Shown here in pieces: positions 1 through 12,600 of a stretch of 64,000 bases of DNA. The notes beneath the pieces were generated by a model, which had not been told where the DNA came from, did not search any database, and saw nothing but the letters and a program-made list of their open reading frames with translations. Source of the DNA: Spirometra erinaceieuropaei (Eukaryota > Platyhelminthes > Cestoda > Diphyllobothriidea > Diphyllobothriidae); NCBI GenBank assembly GCA_902702965.1, contig CACRXP010000092.1, positions 54,556 through 118,555 on the forward strand. The letters run 5' to 3'. Position 1 is the stretch's first letter, and each line of letters starts with the position of its first letter. A program made the position numbers and the translations under genes.

Positions 1-75
1 CGTTTATGTCCGGTTTTCCTGTTCAATGTGTTATTAAAAATGTTCCACTCGGAAAGACATATTAACAGTGTGATT
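1..75 (+). repeat. Short repeat, inverted relative to 4,025-4,099
   Basis: Bases 1-75 align (about 75% by eye) with the reverse complement of 4,025-4,099; the shared core reads ATGTCCGGTTTTCCTGT. Both are probably copies of one dispersed repeat whose remainder lies left of the window and in 4,025-4,450. No function is recognised. Confidence 0.6.
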
Positions 76-827
76 ACCCTTGGATGGGTGAATCCATCTA
101 TTCTGTGTTCTGTTGAAAGACATTTCTTGTGTCTTTATGATTGTCTTATCGTTTGTGCAGTATCTGCATTTAATTTGCATGCAAGAAAAAGAAATCCGTG
201 GTCTGCCTGGTACAAGTGATCGACCAAGCCTAGGAGTTGTGGGAAAGTAATGTCGTAATTGGGAAGGGTTTGTATTGAGTGTGCATTATTGTTGGTGATG
301 ATGGTAGAAGCATAAGTGGTATTGTTGGAAGCGTTAGGGCGAAGGATTCACTTAACTGTCGGTAGACTGTGACTCGTGTCATACGACAATGGTGGTAATG
401 GAGGTTTCACGAGGGGGCCCTGCCCGGAGTGGCCACGATGACAGAGATTGGGTGCTCGCATCATCGGTTCGTGAGTCGTGAGGCACCCTCTCCCTGTTCC
501 TTGACAGGGGTTATTTAGCTGCCTTCGGAGATGGCCGTCCCTGTTTTAGAGAAGACTTTCATGCTTTCGAAACGGTGTTCAAACTCGTCAACAGACCCAG
601 GGAAAAAGTATAAGGTATTAAAAAATTCGTAGGATGTGGTTATGTAGCCGCACCTGATGGACACAATGCCGTTACGTTGGCATGGTATTGCTGTGCGTTG
701 TTGTATGTGTTCTGATGGTTGCCATGTTTTTTTTCGTTTCGGTTTCTACCTTTTTCAACCCAATGCCGGAGGTCCTTCTTGACTTTCGGCCTGTCGTCTC
801 CTTCTAGCTTTCGCGTTAGATGTTTCG
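76..827. other. Intergenic, nothing recognised
   Basis: No coding signal, RNA gene or clear repeat match was found here. Confidence 0.5.
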
Positions 828-960
828 GGGTTAGGATTTGGGGCTGCGGCTAAGGGTTAGATTTAGAGATAAAGGGTCAGGGACAGGGTTTGTATTGAGA
901 TTAGGACTAGGGGTTAGGGTACGGGTTATGGTTGGTGGTTAGGGATAGGGGTTAGGGGAA
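828..960 (+). repeat. Degenerate TTAGGG-rich stretch
   Basis: About 130 bases rich in variants of TTAGGG (three GGGTTAGGG or GGTTAGGG units, others such as GGGTTAGAT and GGGTTATGG). TTAGGG is the usual animal telomere unit, so this may be an eroded interstitial telomere-like repeat. A similar stretch lies at 37,075-37,190. Confidence 0.5.
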
Positions 961-1334
961 ATATTTCTCAACCACTCAAAGTCCAACCGCTCATTTGCAA
1001 AAGCTTTTCTTGTGCATACAACTATTTGAATTCGTCGCCTGTGCGCTTCCTGCCTCCCCCCCTCCCCCCTGTAAAAACCTCTATTACCACCGGTCCCGTA
1101 TTGCAGATGGCTGGGTATGTTTACCTCAGGTACGGCTACATAACCATATCCGACCAAATTTTTTTTCCCTATTTTCGCACGAAATATTATGCGACTGGTC
1201 AAAGTTAGTGCTAATGTTATGGAGAGTGCAAATGGCGTAGTGCCACGGCCTAAGGCGTTGAACATGGGACCAAGCCGGTGGCGTGAGACGCATGAAGTTA
1301 GACGGCCGACCGGCGTGCACTACAGAGCCGAGCA

Positions 1335-1647
1335 TGTGTGGTGGCTGTGCTCACGTGTGCGACCCAATCAATGTCTGGTATAACATTCCAGACGTTTCCG
1401 CGGGGGGGGGGCTATCGCGCACGTGGTGGCCAATCAGCGACCAGCACGCCCGGGACAGGAACATTCTAGAACGCCCTCAACGGCTGCCACGTCATTGGAC
1501 GGAATGCTCCAGAACGCATAGGAGCCAAAATAAATAGCGCATCTTTCTTACGAGTTGTAACCCCGTCGTGTCCGCAAGTTACCAATAAAGTACTTGCCCT
1601 CCGAACCGGCTCTCTTCCTGTCCTACCTTTCTTCCGGGTCATAACAG
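1335..1647 (+). repeat. Possible solo LTR
   Basis: A 313-bp segment that starts TGTGG and ends ATAACA. It has CCAAT boxes, an A/T-rich AAATAAATAG box near 1,530 and an AATAAA at 1,584, in the order expected for an LTR (promoter, then polyadenylation). No target-site duplication is visible and no internal retrotransposon region adjoins it, so this is tentative. Confidence 0.3.
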
Positions 1648-1949
1648 CTAAACCGGCAGTGCTGCATTCCGAGTTTGACTGCGTATGTCTCCAATCAATT
1701 TGCTGATACATGCAATCCCACTGATGAACAGTGTTTTCACGATTTTGTTGAGTTTCTTTACTTCGCAGGAATCAAATACGGCAGTTATCTTAAATTCGGG
1801 TGTTTGTGACGATGACGACAAAATTTATCGGAGCTATCCACTCTTAAAAATCCGGATTCCAAATTACAGGATAGACAAAATTTCTGGAAAAAACTAAAAG
1901 AGTTCTGGCATAAATGACTAGACCATGTCATCAGTAGACGTGTTTTGGC

Positions 1950-2170
1950 GTCTATTTCGGTTGTACTTGATTCGATGAACCGCTGTGCCTTCCTCTTGAC
2001 ACAAACTCCTTCTTCGATAGACAGTCCTTTGAGCAACCGGGGGATTGAGCTGGATTTGCAGGAGACAGTAATGTTGAAATGGGAGGCCACAGCTTTCCTA
2101 AACTAACACACATAGAGACCATCTACAGTCACCCTAGTCTCGATCGTCGTTGCCGACAATGTTCACCGTG
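1950..2170 (+). repeat. Dispersed repeat, copy shared with 17,880-18,060
   Basis: ACTCCTTCTTCGATAGACAG and GGGAGGCCACAGCTTTCC match ACTCCTTCGTCATCAGATAG and TTGGAGGCCACAACTCTCC in the same order near 17,890 and 17,970. Non-coding short dispersed repeat. Confidence 0.55.
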
Positions 2171-2399
2171 TGTTTCACAACAAGATGAGAGCAGGTACGG
2201 TGGATATATCTTGAATTTGTTTGTAGTGATGGTAAGCTTGCACAGCAACTACCGCACTCCCTCCTCCCCTTAATCTGAGCTATGCTAGGTCCACGCAAAA
2301 ACGAGCAGGATTTCGAACACCAGGTGTCTATACCACGGGAAGACCCTTCCACTCCTGCTCTGAGCCATAGCTCGTCAACAAATCACTTATAAACGCAGT

Positions 2400-3160
2400 A
2401 GTATTTACACCGCAGCTAGTTTTGACAGAGTTAAATAAGTTGGATCCGACCAAGTCACCTAGACCAGATGAGATCCCAGGTGTACTCTTACGTCAACTAG
2501 CTGAAGAATTAGCAGAACCACTCTGTGTAATCTTCCAAAAACGTCGTACCCCTCTACAAGAGAGGGTTACGGCTGTATCATACCAACTACCGACCGGCAA
2601 TTCTGACATGCATTTGCTGCAAGCTGAGGGAAGGGACAGTTAATTACATCACTTGATACATCTTGCTGGCACGTGAGTTCAGTTCAATATGACTTCTGTG
2701 AAAGATCGTCCTGCCTCACAAACCTTCTTAGTGGCTTGAACACTGGTCAAAGGTCATGGATGAAGGGCGTCCAGTAGATGTCATTTACTTTAATTTCAGC
2801 AGGGCGTCTGATAGCATTTCACATAGGCGACTTGTTCAAAAGTTGCCAGCCGAAGTATGAGAGGAAATCACCCGAAGTGGATCCGAGATTTCTTCCACGA
2901 TCGAGCATGAAATTCAACGTAGACACATGTGTGGTAATGCAAACAGAATTAGCAGGGTGAAGCAACGAATGCACACTCACGTCATAATCTCCTGGACGCT
3001 CAACCATTTGAAGCTGTAGATGAGCAAAAAGACCTTGGCATGTTCGTTAATGACGATTAAGTTTCATCAGGCCGTGCTCTAAAGTCGCAACGGGGACAAT
3101 GTGAATCAAGAGCGCGATACGAAGAACTTATATTATCTTGAATGCAGATGTCTTTGGCAA
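2400..3160 (+). mobile_element. Non-LTR retrotransposon RT fragment (dead)
   Basis: Frame-shifted reverse-transcriptase relic. In order: LDPTKSPRPDEIPGVLLRQL and AEELAEPLCVIFQK (2,435-2,545), then SCLTNLL and VIYFNFSRASDSISHRRLVQ (about 2,780-2,840, where the catalytic Asp of the F-D-F motif is Asn), then EQKDLGMFVNDD (about 3,020-3,055). The closest match in the window is the copy at 14,330-14,850. Clade looks CR1/Jockey-like. No intact frame, so inactive. Confidence 0.8.
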
Positions 3161-3810
3161 GGTACCTGAGAATATGCGGTATAGGCGTGGCATTTTGTTT
3201 ACACGGAACTTGACCCATATAAAAATTTTCACGGTATTAGCGCAGTGAACAATTTTCTTCACCTTCATAACGCAAGTGCGACATCTTTTCCAAATTTCAG
3301 TTCCACCACTCGATTTGCTCATTGTGCACATTTAAATTACATGCAAATTCTTGGAATTTAACTATTTTGGTGTTTGCCGTTTCAATGGGGTTTTCAGGAC
3401 TTCTGTCATTTACTCCAAATAAACTGACTGATGCTGACTAACAATGAGGGAGACAAAGGCTTAAATTGTTAAATGTTTATTACTGTCCTATGCTACTGCC
3501 TATATTTCAGTAACATTTGTTTTCATTTACTCATTTACTTTCGAATGTTAGCATTCGATTCGTTTCCCTCAGATAACTCGGATCGTACAAATTGTCTACA
3601 GCTGATTTATTCATGGATTGACTGCAGTACGGTTTGTTTGGAAAATTTAAAGTTTTTGACACTAACAATAATTCATTTATCTGTCCGGTTTCTATTAATA
3701 TCTGCAGCTGTTTTATGTTTCCTTTTTCAGACTTTATTGTAACAATTAGAGAGTTCAAGGGTTCATCATCTACATTTCTATCAAATAAAATGAACTTAAC
3801 CACTAATACT
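3160..3810. other. AT-rich intergenic, nothing recognised
   Basis: AT-rich sequence with no recognisable coding or repeat homology inside the window. Open frames here on both strands are short and low-complexity. Confidence 0.5.
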
Positions 3811-3812
3811 TG

Positions 3813-3845
<33 letters not shown>
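3813..3845 (+). repeat. (TAC)11 microsatellite
   Basis: Eleven TAC units. They generate poly-Thr and poly-Val in overlapping spurious ORFs on both strands. Confidence 0.95.
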
Positions 3846-4067
3846 CATCAACATCGTCACCACAAATTCCGCCATCACTATCAAGGTGCACTCAATTTCA
3901 ACCTCTCCATGCTCTTCCATACAAATGCAGCACGGATACTGCGAAACTGATAAGAAAATCATTAAGGGACCATAAATGTATTGTAAAAAAAAGACAGAAT
4001 GCACGTGTTCATTTATGTAACGGAAATTTTGCGATTAACGAGTCTTTCCGCGTAGAACATCTCAAAT

Positions 4068-4450
4068 AACACACTGGACAGGAAAACCGGACATTAGCGC
4101 ACTCCCGAAAACGGACAACAGATTTATTTTGATCTCCTCTGGCAACCACAGGCTGTAGTAGAATTCATCGTAGTACATTATGTGCTGAGGAAATGCAAGT
4201 CCAGAGTAAACCAATGGACAACGCCTGGCTTCAAAACGACGAACAATCACGGTGATTTGCACCGGGATGTTGTGGAAGCTAAAAATCTGCATGCTTACTT
4301 CCCTGAGTCCTTCAATCTGAAAGAAACTCATATATTCGACGAAACGGATGCACGCACCTGGCATCTGAGGCTTATGTTTGCGAAGTCAATATGCATTTGA
4401 CAAAGATTTTGTGAAAAAGGCTTTCGCAGCTCTGTTCTAACCAGATCGCA
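4068..4450 (-). repeat. Unrecognised minus-strand ORF-bearing sequence (repeat relative)
   Basis: An open frame of about 100 codons (4,364 down to 4,068) with IFSFHNIPVQITVIVRR and YYDEFYYSLWLPEEIK, and a second short open frame just upstream containing QNLCQMHIDFANISLRCQ before a GTGCGT donor-like site. A TTTCTTTCAG acceptor-like site precedes the first, so these could be two exons of a small gene or remnants of a transposon. The end of the ORF overlaps the repeat shared with bases 1-75, which favours a mobile origin. I do not recognise the protein. Confidence 0.3.
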
Positions 4451-4619
4451 GGTACTTTCGTTGCTGAACTGAAGACCTTCAAGGCGACTTTGGCAACGAG
4501 GTTCATCAGTTGTTTTGATCCTGACGTTATTTGTTGAGGATGAAGACATGCATGACTTCACAATCGTTGATAGATCGCCTGCCACTTGGAACGGGCGCGA
4601 ACCTACCAATTTAGAGTCA

Positions 4620-5805
4620 GCACATAAGTAGATGAGCCAGTGATGCCTGGATTGCCACAGGTCCTAACTAAGTATTTCCCTTACCCGTAAAACATTAAAA
4701 ACAGTTAAATTATGCAAAGAAACCTCGAGTTTTGGAAATTTTGTCCATTTGCCAACGGCATCATTTGCCTCTATGACATCCTCGTGAAAATACATAAACA
4801 GACTCGGGTAGCCCTGCGAACAGAGGGTTTAGTTGGTTGATTTGATGGTGCAGTGGATGGCTGTCCGATCATTAATCAATTTACATGATTTAGTCATGTA
4901 TCTGCCAAATGCGTAATGAATATCACACAGTTAAGAGAGTATGATAGTGAAGTCTGGGGTTTTAAATTAACACAGAACTTACGTTTATATCTACGGCAAC
5001 CAGAAGCCAAGCAGGCGTACAGACAAAGTGCGGAGAACAGGGTAGGCAACATTTTCAAATGGATTGTTGAGGACGGCTTTTCATAAATATATATGTGTGC
5101 AACGCTTCAGCAAGTCTGCTGACCTGATGCAGTCGGTTATTGCGAGGTTGAGACTGACAGACTAATTTTATCTCTGCTGAACTTACAGCGGATAGGTCAG
5201 AGATCGCAAGTACCTCGCTCAGTGTTGATGGGATTTGCTTAGTTGTCGGTCACTCAGTAAGTAGATGAAGTACAGGCACCAGACAGTCTGGTACACAAGA
5301 ATATTTGCACAATCGACTTTTCCAAATTCTAGAAGGGGTTATCACATACCATAACCGACATCTTCGAGAGATTATAATAGTTGCCCGTGAAGTCTCAGAA
5401 TGCACCCAACGAAGACGTCTCATCACTAGATTCTCAGTCTCATAATCGATTGGGGTATGCATGGCGACACAGGAGTGTGGATTAATATTTGTAAAAAGCG
5501 CATTTTAAAGGCGTTGACATTAAAATGCATAAAGTCCGTCCTTCAAAATTGTTGCATTTGGAATCTAATTAAAATCTGCTGTCGATTTATAACACAAATT
5601 CGCCTGAAAATGAGACGGTTAATTGACGGCGCAGGGGGTATCTTCAGGGAGAGGGAGAGTTGAAGACGTGCACCCAAGATATCATCCTTGCTTCGGAAAA
5701 CATAATTGCAGTTATGTCAAAACAACCACTGATTCACAATGCTTGCAACTTCGTCTCTTTTATGTCCCATCACGACGCTGATCTTTTTGACTGTCTTTCG
5801 ATACC
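4620..5805. other. Intergenic, nothing recognised
   Basis: No ORF longer than about 70 codons and no match to the repeat families seen elsewhere in the window. Confidence 0.45.
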
Positions 5806-5960
5806 GTGCCATGGTTGATGGGGGGGGGGGGAATATGTAGCAGAAGCTGCGCAAGTCCACTACCACTATAAGCTAAATCTCGCGCGAGTCACCGGTCTTT
5901 GCGTTTACCCTTTATCGACGCATACAGTAGAGATCGTCGGAGTCGACGGTCGAACTGCCA
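5806..5960 (+). repeat. Short dispersed repeat family C
   Basis: G-run followed by GCTGCGCAAGTCCACTACCA and an ACCGGTC...TTTACCCT stretch. The same core occurs at 6,470-6,580, 9,400-9,480 and 44,170-44,310 (+), and in reverse at 18,040-18,290, 35,490-35,760 and 60,700-60,990. Probably a SINE- or MITE-like non-coding family. Confidence 0.65.
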
Positions 5961-6099
5961 TTATGCCACTGAATGCGGAATGAGTTCATAGCATATTCAA
6001 GTTTCGCGTGCAAATTTCCAGCAAAAGTAGCAGAAACAGAGAAGTGGTGGAAAGGAGGGACGCATGCCATCTAAAACCTAACATTGACAAAACCATGAG

Positions 6100-6380
6100 C
6101 AATGAGACACGAACCCTAGGACAAGAGCTTTAATCGCCTGACGTTTCGGATTCCCGCTAAAACGCATCATCAAATACAGGTAGTTCATGCACAATCGCCA
6201 TGCTAACGCATTCCTAATGAAAACTTACGGCTCTCCCTCTCATCGAGAATTGTTGCACTTGATGTTATGACTGTTCGATGGCCGACATTCACTTCGTAAA
6301 TAGCTGTAATTTCATCACGACTGTAAGATGTTGGTGTGATGATGGCTCGGCCACCATCTGACCGACCGATCTTGGCGTTG
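6100..6380 (-). mobile_element. Penelope-like element 3' fragment
   Basis: On the minus strand, SSDGGRAIITPTSYSRDEIT and VNVGHRTVITSSATILDERE (6,360-6,225) correspond to the C-terminal region of the Penelope-like copy at 28,500-28,640. A hammerhead-like 3' motif follows (6,136-6,178) and then the family tail AAAGCTCTTGTCCTAGGGTTCG. 5'-truncated and inactive. Confidence 0.7.
6136..6178 (-). ncRNA. Hammerhead-ribozyme-like motif (decayed)
   Basis: On the minus strand TTGATGA (for CUGAUGA) at 6,173-6,167 and GAAACGTC at 6,147-6,140, followed by AGGCGATTAAAGCTC. Stem II has lost most pairing, so this copy should be inactive. Confidence 0.45.
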
Positions 6381-6463
6381 AAAACTATGTTCGCCTGTGC
6401 GCTCCCGAGTAGCTAATTACACCGCCTAGGCGAAGTCGTACTTGTTAATAGAATAAGGGCCAG

Positions 6464-6600
6464 TGGACTATGACTCAAGCACTATGGGGAGGGGGTGCGG
6501 TTGGCGCTGCGCAAGTCCACTACCACTATACGCGCATTTCACCGTCCCTGCTCCTACCCTGCTGTGGAGCACACGATGGACACAGTTTAAATCGGCGATC
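6464..6600 (+). repeat. Short dispersed repeat family C
   Basis: Contains GGGGAGGGGG then GCGCTGCGCAAGTCCACTAC and ACCCTGCTGTGGAGCACACG; same core as 5,806-5,960. Confidence 0.65.
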
Positions 6601-6689
6601 GAAATATCATAGTCTAAGACCCATTAAAGAAACTAGGACTTTCGGCTGCAGTATTCATAGAAAAGTAGTTGAAGGTACTGATGGCTAAT

Positions 6690-7389
<700 letters not shown>

Positions 7390-7390
<1 letters not shown>

Positions 7391-7640
7391 AATTCAACAA
7401 GTTGACTGACACTTGGTAGTGTTGTTGTTGTTGTTGTCAGGTCAGATATGTTGACCCACCAGACGTTGTCACCGCATAATCAAGCCCACCAACAGCCATG
7501 CCTACAAAAACGGTCATTGCATTCCGGCGTCTGCAAACAGGTTCGCACGCACACGCGTCCGAAAAGTCGCCGAGGTTCACGCGTCGACGCGAACTTGCTC
7601 ATAGCGCAGCGCGAGGGAGCGAGTCTGCGCTTTGTATTAT
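7390..7640 (+). repeat. Triplet-carrying dispersed repeat, copy B 5' part
   Basis: Same family as 6,690-7,390. Here the triplet slot holds about five GTT units (7,421-7,437) instead of CTG. The flanks GTTGACTGAC, CCACCAACAGCCATGCCTAC, ACGCGTCCGAAAAGTCGC and GAGTCTGCGCTTTGTATTA follow in the family order. The copy stops at an AT run and resumes at 8,706. Confidence 0.7.
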
Positions 7641-7658
7641 ATATATATATATATATAT

Positions 7659-7970
7659 AGTGTTAGGGGGCGCTCACCGATCGGTCATACGGAACTCACT
7701 CGTTCCGTTGTGCCTTATGGACTCTCTCTCGAGCCCAACCAGCAGCCGCACAGCGGCGCATGATATATAGGCAGAATGATATTACCGACAAAGACAAGGG
7801 AGACTGGAATGGCCATTTCTGGCTTATTAGCCGTCGTCAGCCAGCCATATCATTCTGCCTATATATCATGCGCCGCTGTGCGGCTGCTGGTTGGGCTCGA
7901 GAGAGAGTCCATAAGGCACAACGGAACGAGTGAGTTCCGTATGAATGATCGGTGAGCGCCCCCTAACACT
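7659..7970. repeat. Near-perfect 124-bp-arm palindrome
   Basis: Left arm 7,659-7,782 and right arm 7,847-7,970 are reverse complements with very few mismatches, separated by a 64-base loop made of the SINE body. A related palindrome lies at 51,594-51,848, also just upstream of a plus-strand SINE copy. Confidence 0.9.
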
Positions 7971-8170
7971 GTATATTCCCGATCGAAAACCGACAAGGCA
8001 ACCGGCTCGTTGTCCGGTGAGTAGAGGCGTTGACTTCTAAACCAACAGGTCGCGAGTTCGAGGCTCGGGTGTTCCACACTTCGGGCTTGGGTATGGCTGG
8101 CTGACGACGGCTAATAAGCCAGAAATGGCCATTCCAGTCTCCCTTGTCTTTGTCGGTAATATCATTCTGC
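7971..8170 (+). mobile_element. tRNA-derived SINE copy
   Basis: A tRNA-like head (GTTGTCCGGTGAGTAGAGG as degenerate A box, TTCTAA anticodon-loop region, GAGTTCGAGGC as B box at 8,053-8,063) is followed by a family body reading GACGACGGCTAATAAGCCAG, AAATGGCCATTCCAGTCTCC and CTTGTCTTTGTCGGTAATA. A TA-rich tail (8,172-8,198) closes it. The best copy of the head is at 51,880-51,950. Confidence 0.8.
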
Positions 8171-8198
8171 ATATATATGTATATATATATATATATAG

Positions 8199-8705
8199 CA
8201 GCGAGGAGGGACGACAGGGAATGCGGGTAGATTGATACAGCACTGTTTCGGGCTTATTCTGCCTTCATTCAGCCAATCATAACCCTGACCACCAGCAGCT
8301 GCGACCAGAAACACAAACATGCGCACGGACGCACCTGGCGCAGTCGGTCCGCCACTGAGGCCTACCAGATGGGTCATAAGCACTTCATCGAACCGAAGTT
8401 CATCAGTGCCTCGCCACCTGTCATTCTCTGTCGCTGCAGATCGGGTATTTATCAATCAGGAATGGGCGCACACCGATCTATTGGCTTCACAAAGCAAACA
8501 AGCTCCGTATGTGTGGCAAAGGTCACGAACAGGCAACCAATTACCAGGCCGAAGTCGGCCAAGTCATAATAGCAGCGAGGAGGGACGACAGAGAATGCGG
8601 GTAGATTGATACAGCACTGTTTCGGGCTTATTCTGCCTTCATTCAGCCAATCATAACCCTGACCACCAGCAGCTGCGACCAGAAACACAAACATGCGCAC
8701 AGACG
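8199..8705 (+). repeat. Dispersed repeat family B, with a partial direct duplicate
   Basis: GAATGCGGGTAGATTGATAC, AGCACTGTTTCGGGCTTATT and CTGCCTTCATTCAGCCAATC appear at 8,220-8,276 and again at 8,591-8,650 (period about 372). Related copies are at 46,920-47,300 (+), 47,305-47,485 (-) and 48,285-48,450 (-). Non-coding. Confidence 0.8.
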
Positions 8706-9060
8706 CACATGTGCCACCTTTCCTACAATAAAACAGGATTTGACGCTAGCTTAGGTGGTCAATGGTCTCGTCTAACATTCGACTTCGTAGATTCGACTTT
8801 ATCAGGGAACCGCTGACTGGTTGAAAAAGTATCAGAGTTTCTGAGCCTACGAATTCATGGGCAAACGAATTGTCTTGGAGATATCGAAAACGTACCAGGG
8901 AGCGTATAGAAATTCGTATTCTAAATTTGCGCACGAAACGAAAAGCCTTTTTAGGCGGACCTTTGAAAGTTAGAGATTTATTGAAACTACTATTACGGGT
9001 TTCCCTAAAACCGGTGAAATAGGAGTCTCAACTAGTTGATCTGACTGGTTCCTGCAACAC
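8706..9060 (+). repeat. Triplet-carrying dispersed repeat, copy B 3' part
   Basis: CATGTGCCACCTTTCCTACA, ATAAAACAGGATTTGACGCT and GGGTTTCCCTAAAACCGGTG match the 3' part of copy A (7,087-7,340) in order. It continues the copy begun at 7,390, with 7,641-8,705 inserted. Confidence 0.65.
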
Positions 9061-9690
9061 TAAGTGTGACATGACGACTTTATTTCCTCTAGAACGAGAA
9101 CACGATTCGGCTGTATGTTTAGTGATCGACTTGCAGTAAGAATTACTGTTTACGCAAAATGGTTCATGGGGCAAAATTTACCACCAGTTCTTTTTACTAC
9201 CGTAGTCCGTCCTACGGCCACGTACATATTAAAGGACAAACTCTGCAGGGTCAAGTCCTTTAGCATTTGCTTAAAGTTCGCGTTGTCATTTATGTGGAAG
9301 ATAGACAGGTTGAATACGTAAATAGGTGTATATATGGGAAAACAAATGTGCGATGATGGTGGACCCACTGGTGGGCCAACGACCTCTTGACTCTGGCTTG
9401 ACACCGGGCCCAGGTAGGGGAGGAGAAGAGAGTGCAATAGATGCTGCGCAAGTCTGCTTTCACTGTAAGCAATATCACGACAAAATTTCAATTGCCTCAC
9501 AATTGCCTTCAAATAAAGTTACTGACAGTAGCAAACCGCACTTATTTTAAAGTTACTCCACATTGTGTAGAGTAAACATATCGCAGGGCCCTTCTTGGTG
9601 GGAAGATCACGTGTTAAAAATGACTAAAATTCTTGAAGTCTACGCGGAAATGTATATTGTTGATCGTAGGTCACAAGAGAATCTGACCAC
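9061..9690. other. Intergenic; family C core at 9,400-9,480
   Basis: Only a short family C match is seen (GTAGGGGAGGAG then GATGCTGCGCAAGTCTGC). The remainder is unrecognised. Confidence 0.5.
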
Positions 9691-9699
9691 TTTTGCAAA

Positions 9700-12600
9700 T
9701 TCAGTTTATTTCAGCTTATTGGGCAAGGATAATAGGCAAAGCCTTTGAAAACCCTATTGATTACATGTCAGCTCGTTAGAAATACCTGTACACGAACAAT
9801 GAAAATATTCGCTATTAAAACAGTACTTAGTTCATTTGGGTAGCATTGTTTCAGAGAAAAGATGTGCGGTTTCGCGGGGTATGTAGTTGAGACACAGACT
9901 GTCGAGGGAAAACGGGGGACACAAATAATCATCCAAACGTTTCTTGAAGAGTTGCGTCGACGTCGCCTCCATGACTGACTGAGGGAGATCGTTCCATTTC
10001 TCCACTACCTTTTGCGCGAAAAATTCAGAACGAAGATTCATCCTGGACATTGTTGTCCGTAGCGTCTTCGAGTGACCGCGAAGATTGGGTGGAAGGTGCC
10101 ACTGAAACATGTCCTCAAAGGTAAGTCCATGCTCAAGTCCATGCTCTATCTTGTAGATGAGGATAAGATCACCTATTTGCTGCCTGTAACACAGAGGGAA
10201 TAAATTAAAGCAATTCAGTCTGTCTGTGTAGGAATGGCTTTTTAGACCGTTTACCAGCTTTGTTGCACGCCGTTGTACCCGTTCGAGGCATTCTTGGTCA
10301 TTTACCAGCCATGGCCGCCATGCTTGTATGCCATATTCTAAGTGGGGCCGAACAAATGTGCTGTAACCTCTCCCAAAAAGGTCTTGGTCAAAGGATACGA
10401 ACGGCCTTTTGATTGCATGCAGCAGTCCCATGGCGTTTTTTGCAGCCTTGTGGCACTGCAGTGTTGGTATCAGGTTGTTCTGTATCCAAACCCCGAGATC
10501 CTTCTGTGAAGATTCTGTGGGGAACCTTATATCTTTCAGGTGATAGGTCCTCAGGCTCTCATTTGAATGGGAGTTGGCTGGACGCAGATGAAGTTTGGCA
10601 CACTTCTCCACATTGAAATCTAGAAGCCATTTCTCCGACCACGCTTGCAGTCGGTGCAGATTATCCTGAAGGGATCTCTGATCGTAAGGACTCTAAATGA
10701 CTTGCCAGAGCTTAACGTCGTTGGCAAACATTATTTTGCCGCATACGAGTTCCTGAAGGCTGTCATTAACGTAAAGGATTAAGAGCAATAGTCTCAGAAC
10801 TGGGCCTTAAGGCACACCACTGGTCACGTTCACCCATTCTGACATATCAACTCCGATGCGGACACGCTGTTTCCGACCAACCAGAAACGCCCCTATCCAG
10901 TTCAGAAGATCTCCCCGGATGCCGATGGTGCTCAATTTGTGAAGAAGACTTTGGTGCGGGACAGTGTCAAAAGCTTTGCGGAAATCGATGTACACGACAT
11001 CGACCTCAAAACCCTCTTCTAGAGCCCTGGTCCAGAAAAGCTAGCAGATTTGAGAGGCGGGAACATCCTCTCCGGAAGCCATGCTGAAAATCCTGCAAGA
11101 TGTTATTTTCTTCACAAAATTGCTGTATAGCACTCTTGACTAGAGCCTCCATCGTTTTGCATGAGAGGCAAGTTAAGCTAATAGGCCTCAAGCTGCTTGC
11201 TGCCATCCTGCTACATCCCTTATGCAATGGAACGAGGTTAGCTGTCTTCCACTATGAGGGCTGCCTTCCTGTTCTCATTGACAGCACAAAGAGGGTCGAA
11301 AGATGCTTTGACAGCGCCGCCAGTAGCTCCTTAAGTATCGGCCCAAGAATTTCTTCGGGTCCAGGAGACTTGTCTGGTTTTATTTGACTGACGACGCGTC
11401 TTACTTCTTCGACGGAAAAGGCAACGGTCTCAATGACGGCAGTATCTTGTCGCATTTGAAGCTCCCGGCTGTCTCGGTCCATTTCAAACTGCTGATTGAC
11501 TTCAGAGGACCCTCCGTAAAAACCAATTGAAAAAAACTGAGGGAGTAATTGCACTTCCTGTGGCCCTTCAACTAAAAAGTTTCCGAGGCTATCCTTTAGA
11601 CACGCAATTTCCTCCCCTATGTTTTCTCCTACTGCGGATCAACCCGTTAAACTTCTTGGGATACGTAGCGGATTCTGCTATCAGTCGGCGCTCGAAAGAA
11701 GTTCTAGCAACCTGTATTTGTTTGCGGCATTTATTGCGTCGATCCTTTTATTCGGCGAATGACATTGGATCTCGAAGATGCAAATACTTTTTCCACAGCC
11801 TCTGTGTCTTCTTCATGGTCCTTTTTGTCGTCGGATTGACCCACGGCGGTCGCGATCATGGTCTTGTTATTTTTATGGGACAAAGGGAGTCAATTAGACG
11901 CTCTATAATCCCTCGAAAGTACTGCCAGAATTCTTCGGGATTTTCCATGTTGACTACCCAGGTTTCCTTCAAAACAGCACGTCTCATTGCGTTAAAGTCA
12001 CCCTTCCAAATATATATGCGCCTTTTGATTCTTGTTTGTTGGCTCGATAGGAGAGAGCACACGAAAGTAAAAGCAATATGATCGCCTAAACCGAGTGGAG
12101 GTTGTGGATTCACATCTCTTATGACTCCTTCTTCTTTACTGAAAACGAGATCTAAACAGTTAGATCGTTATCCTTCTCTCAGCCTTGTTCCAAATTTTAT
12201 GGGTTGAATGAAGTAGTCATTCAGGGAGCGTTGTAGTAGCTTGTGGTCAAATGACGTGGACGGGGCGTTTGTTAACTGAATTATCAAATCTATTACTGCA
12301 GCGTTCAAGTCACCCAGAAGTAGTAAGTTCTCCTGCTTACATAACAACTCCATTGCACTAAGCAATCCCATATCGGCGATTTCATTCGAGCTGGGAGGCC
12401 GATAGACAACAGAAAGATTAATTGTCGGTGATTGTTTGGCACATATCCTGCATGAAATTATTTCAAAATTTCACGACGCCCCATCGGATATTTCTCGTTG
12501 ACAGCACGGAATTTCATTGGACACATAAATCGGTGTGCCTCCTCCTCTTCGCTGAAATCTGTCACAACGGAACAGTTGGTAACCTCCAATACTGCCTTCG

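Noticed and set aside
3531..4004. 157-codon minus ORF with a poly-Val run
   Set aside because: Generated by the (TAC)11 microsatellite; no conserved domain and AT-rich random composition on either side.
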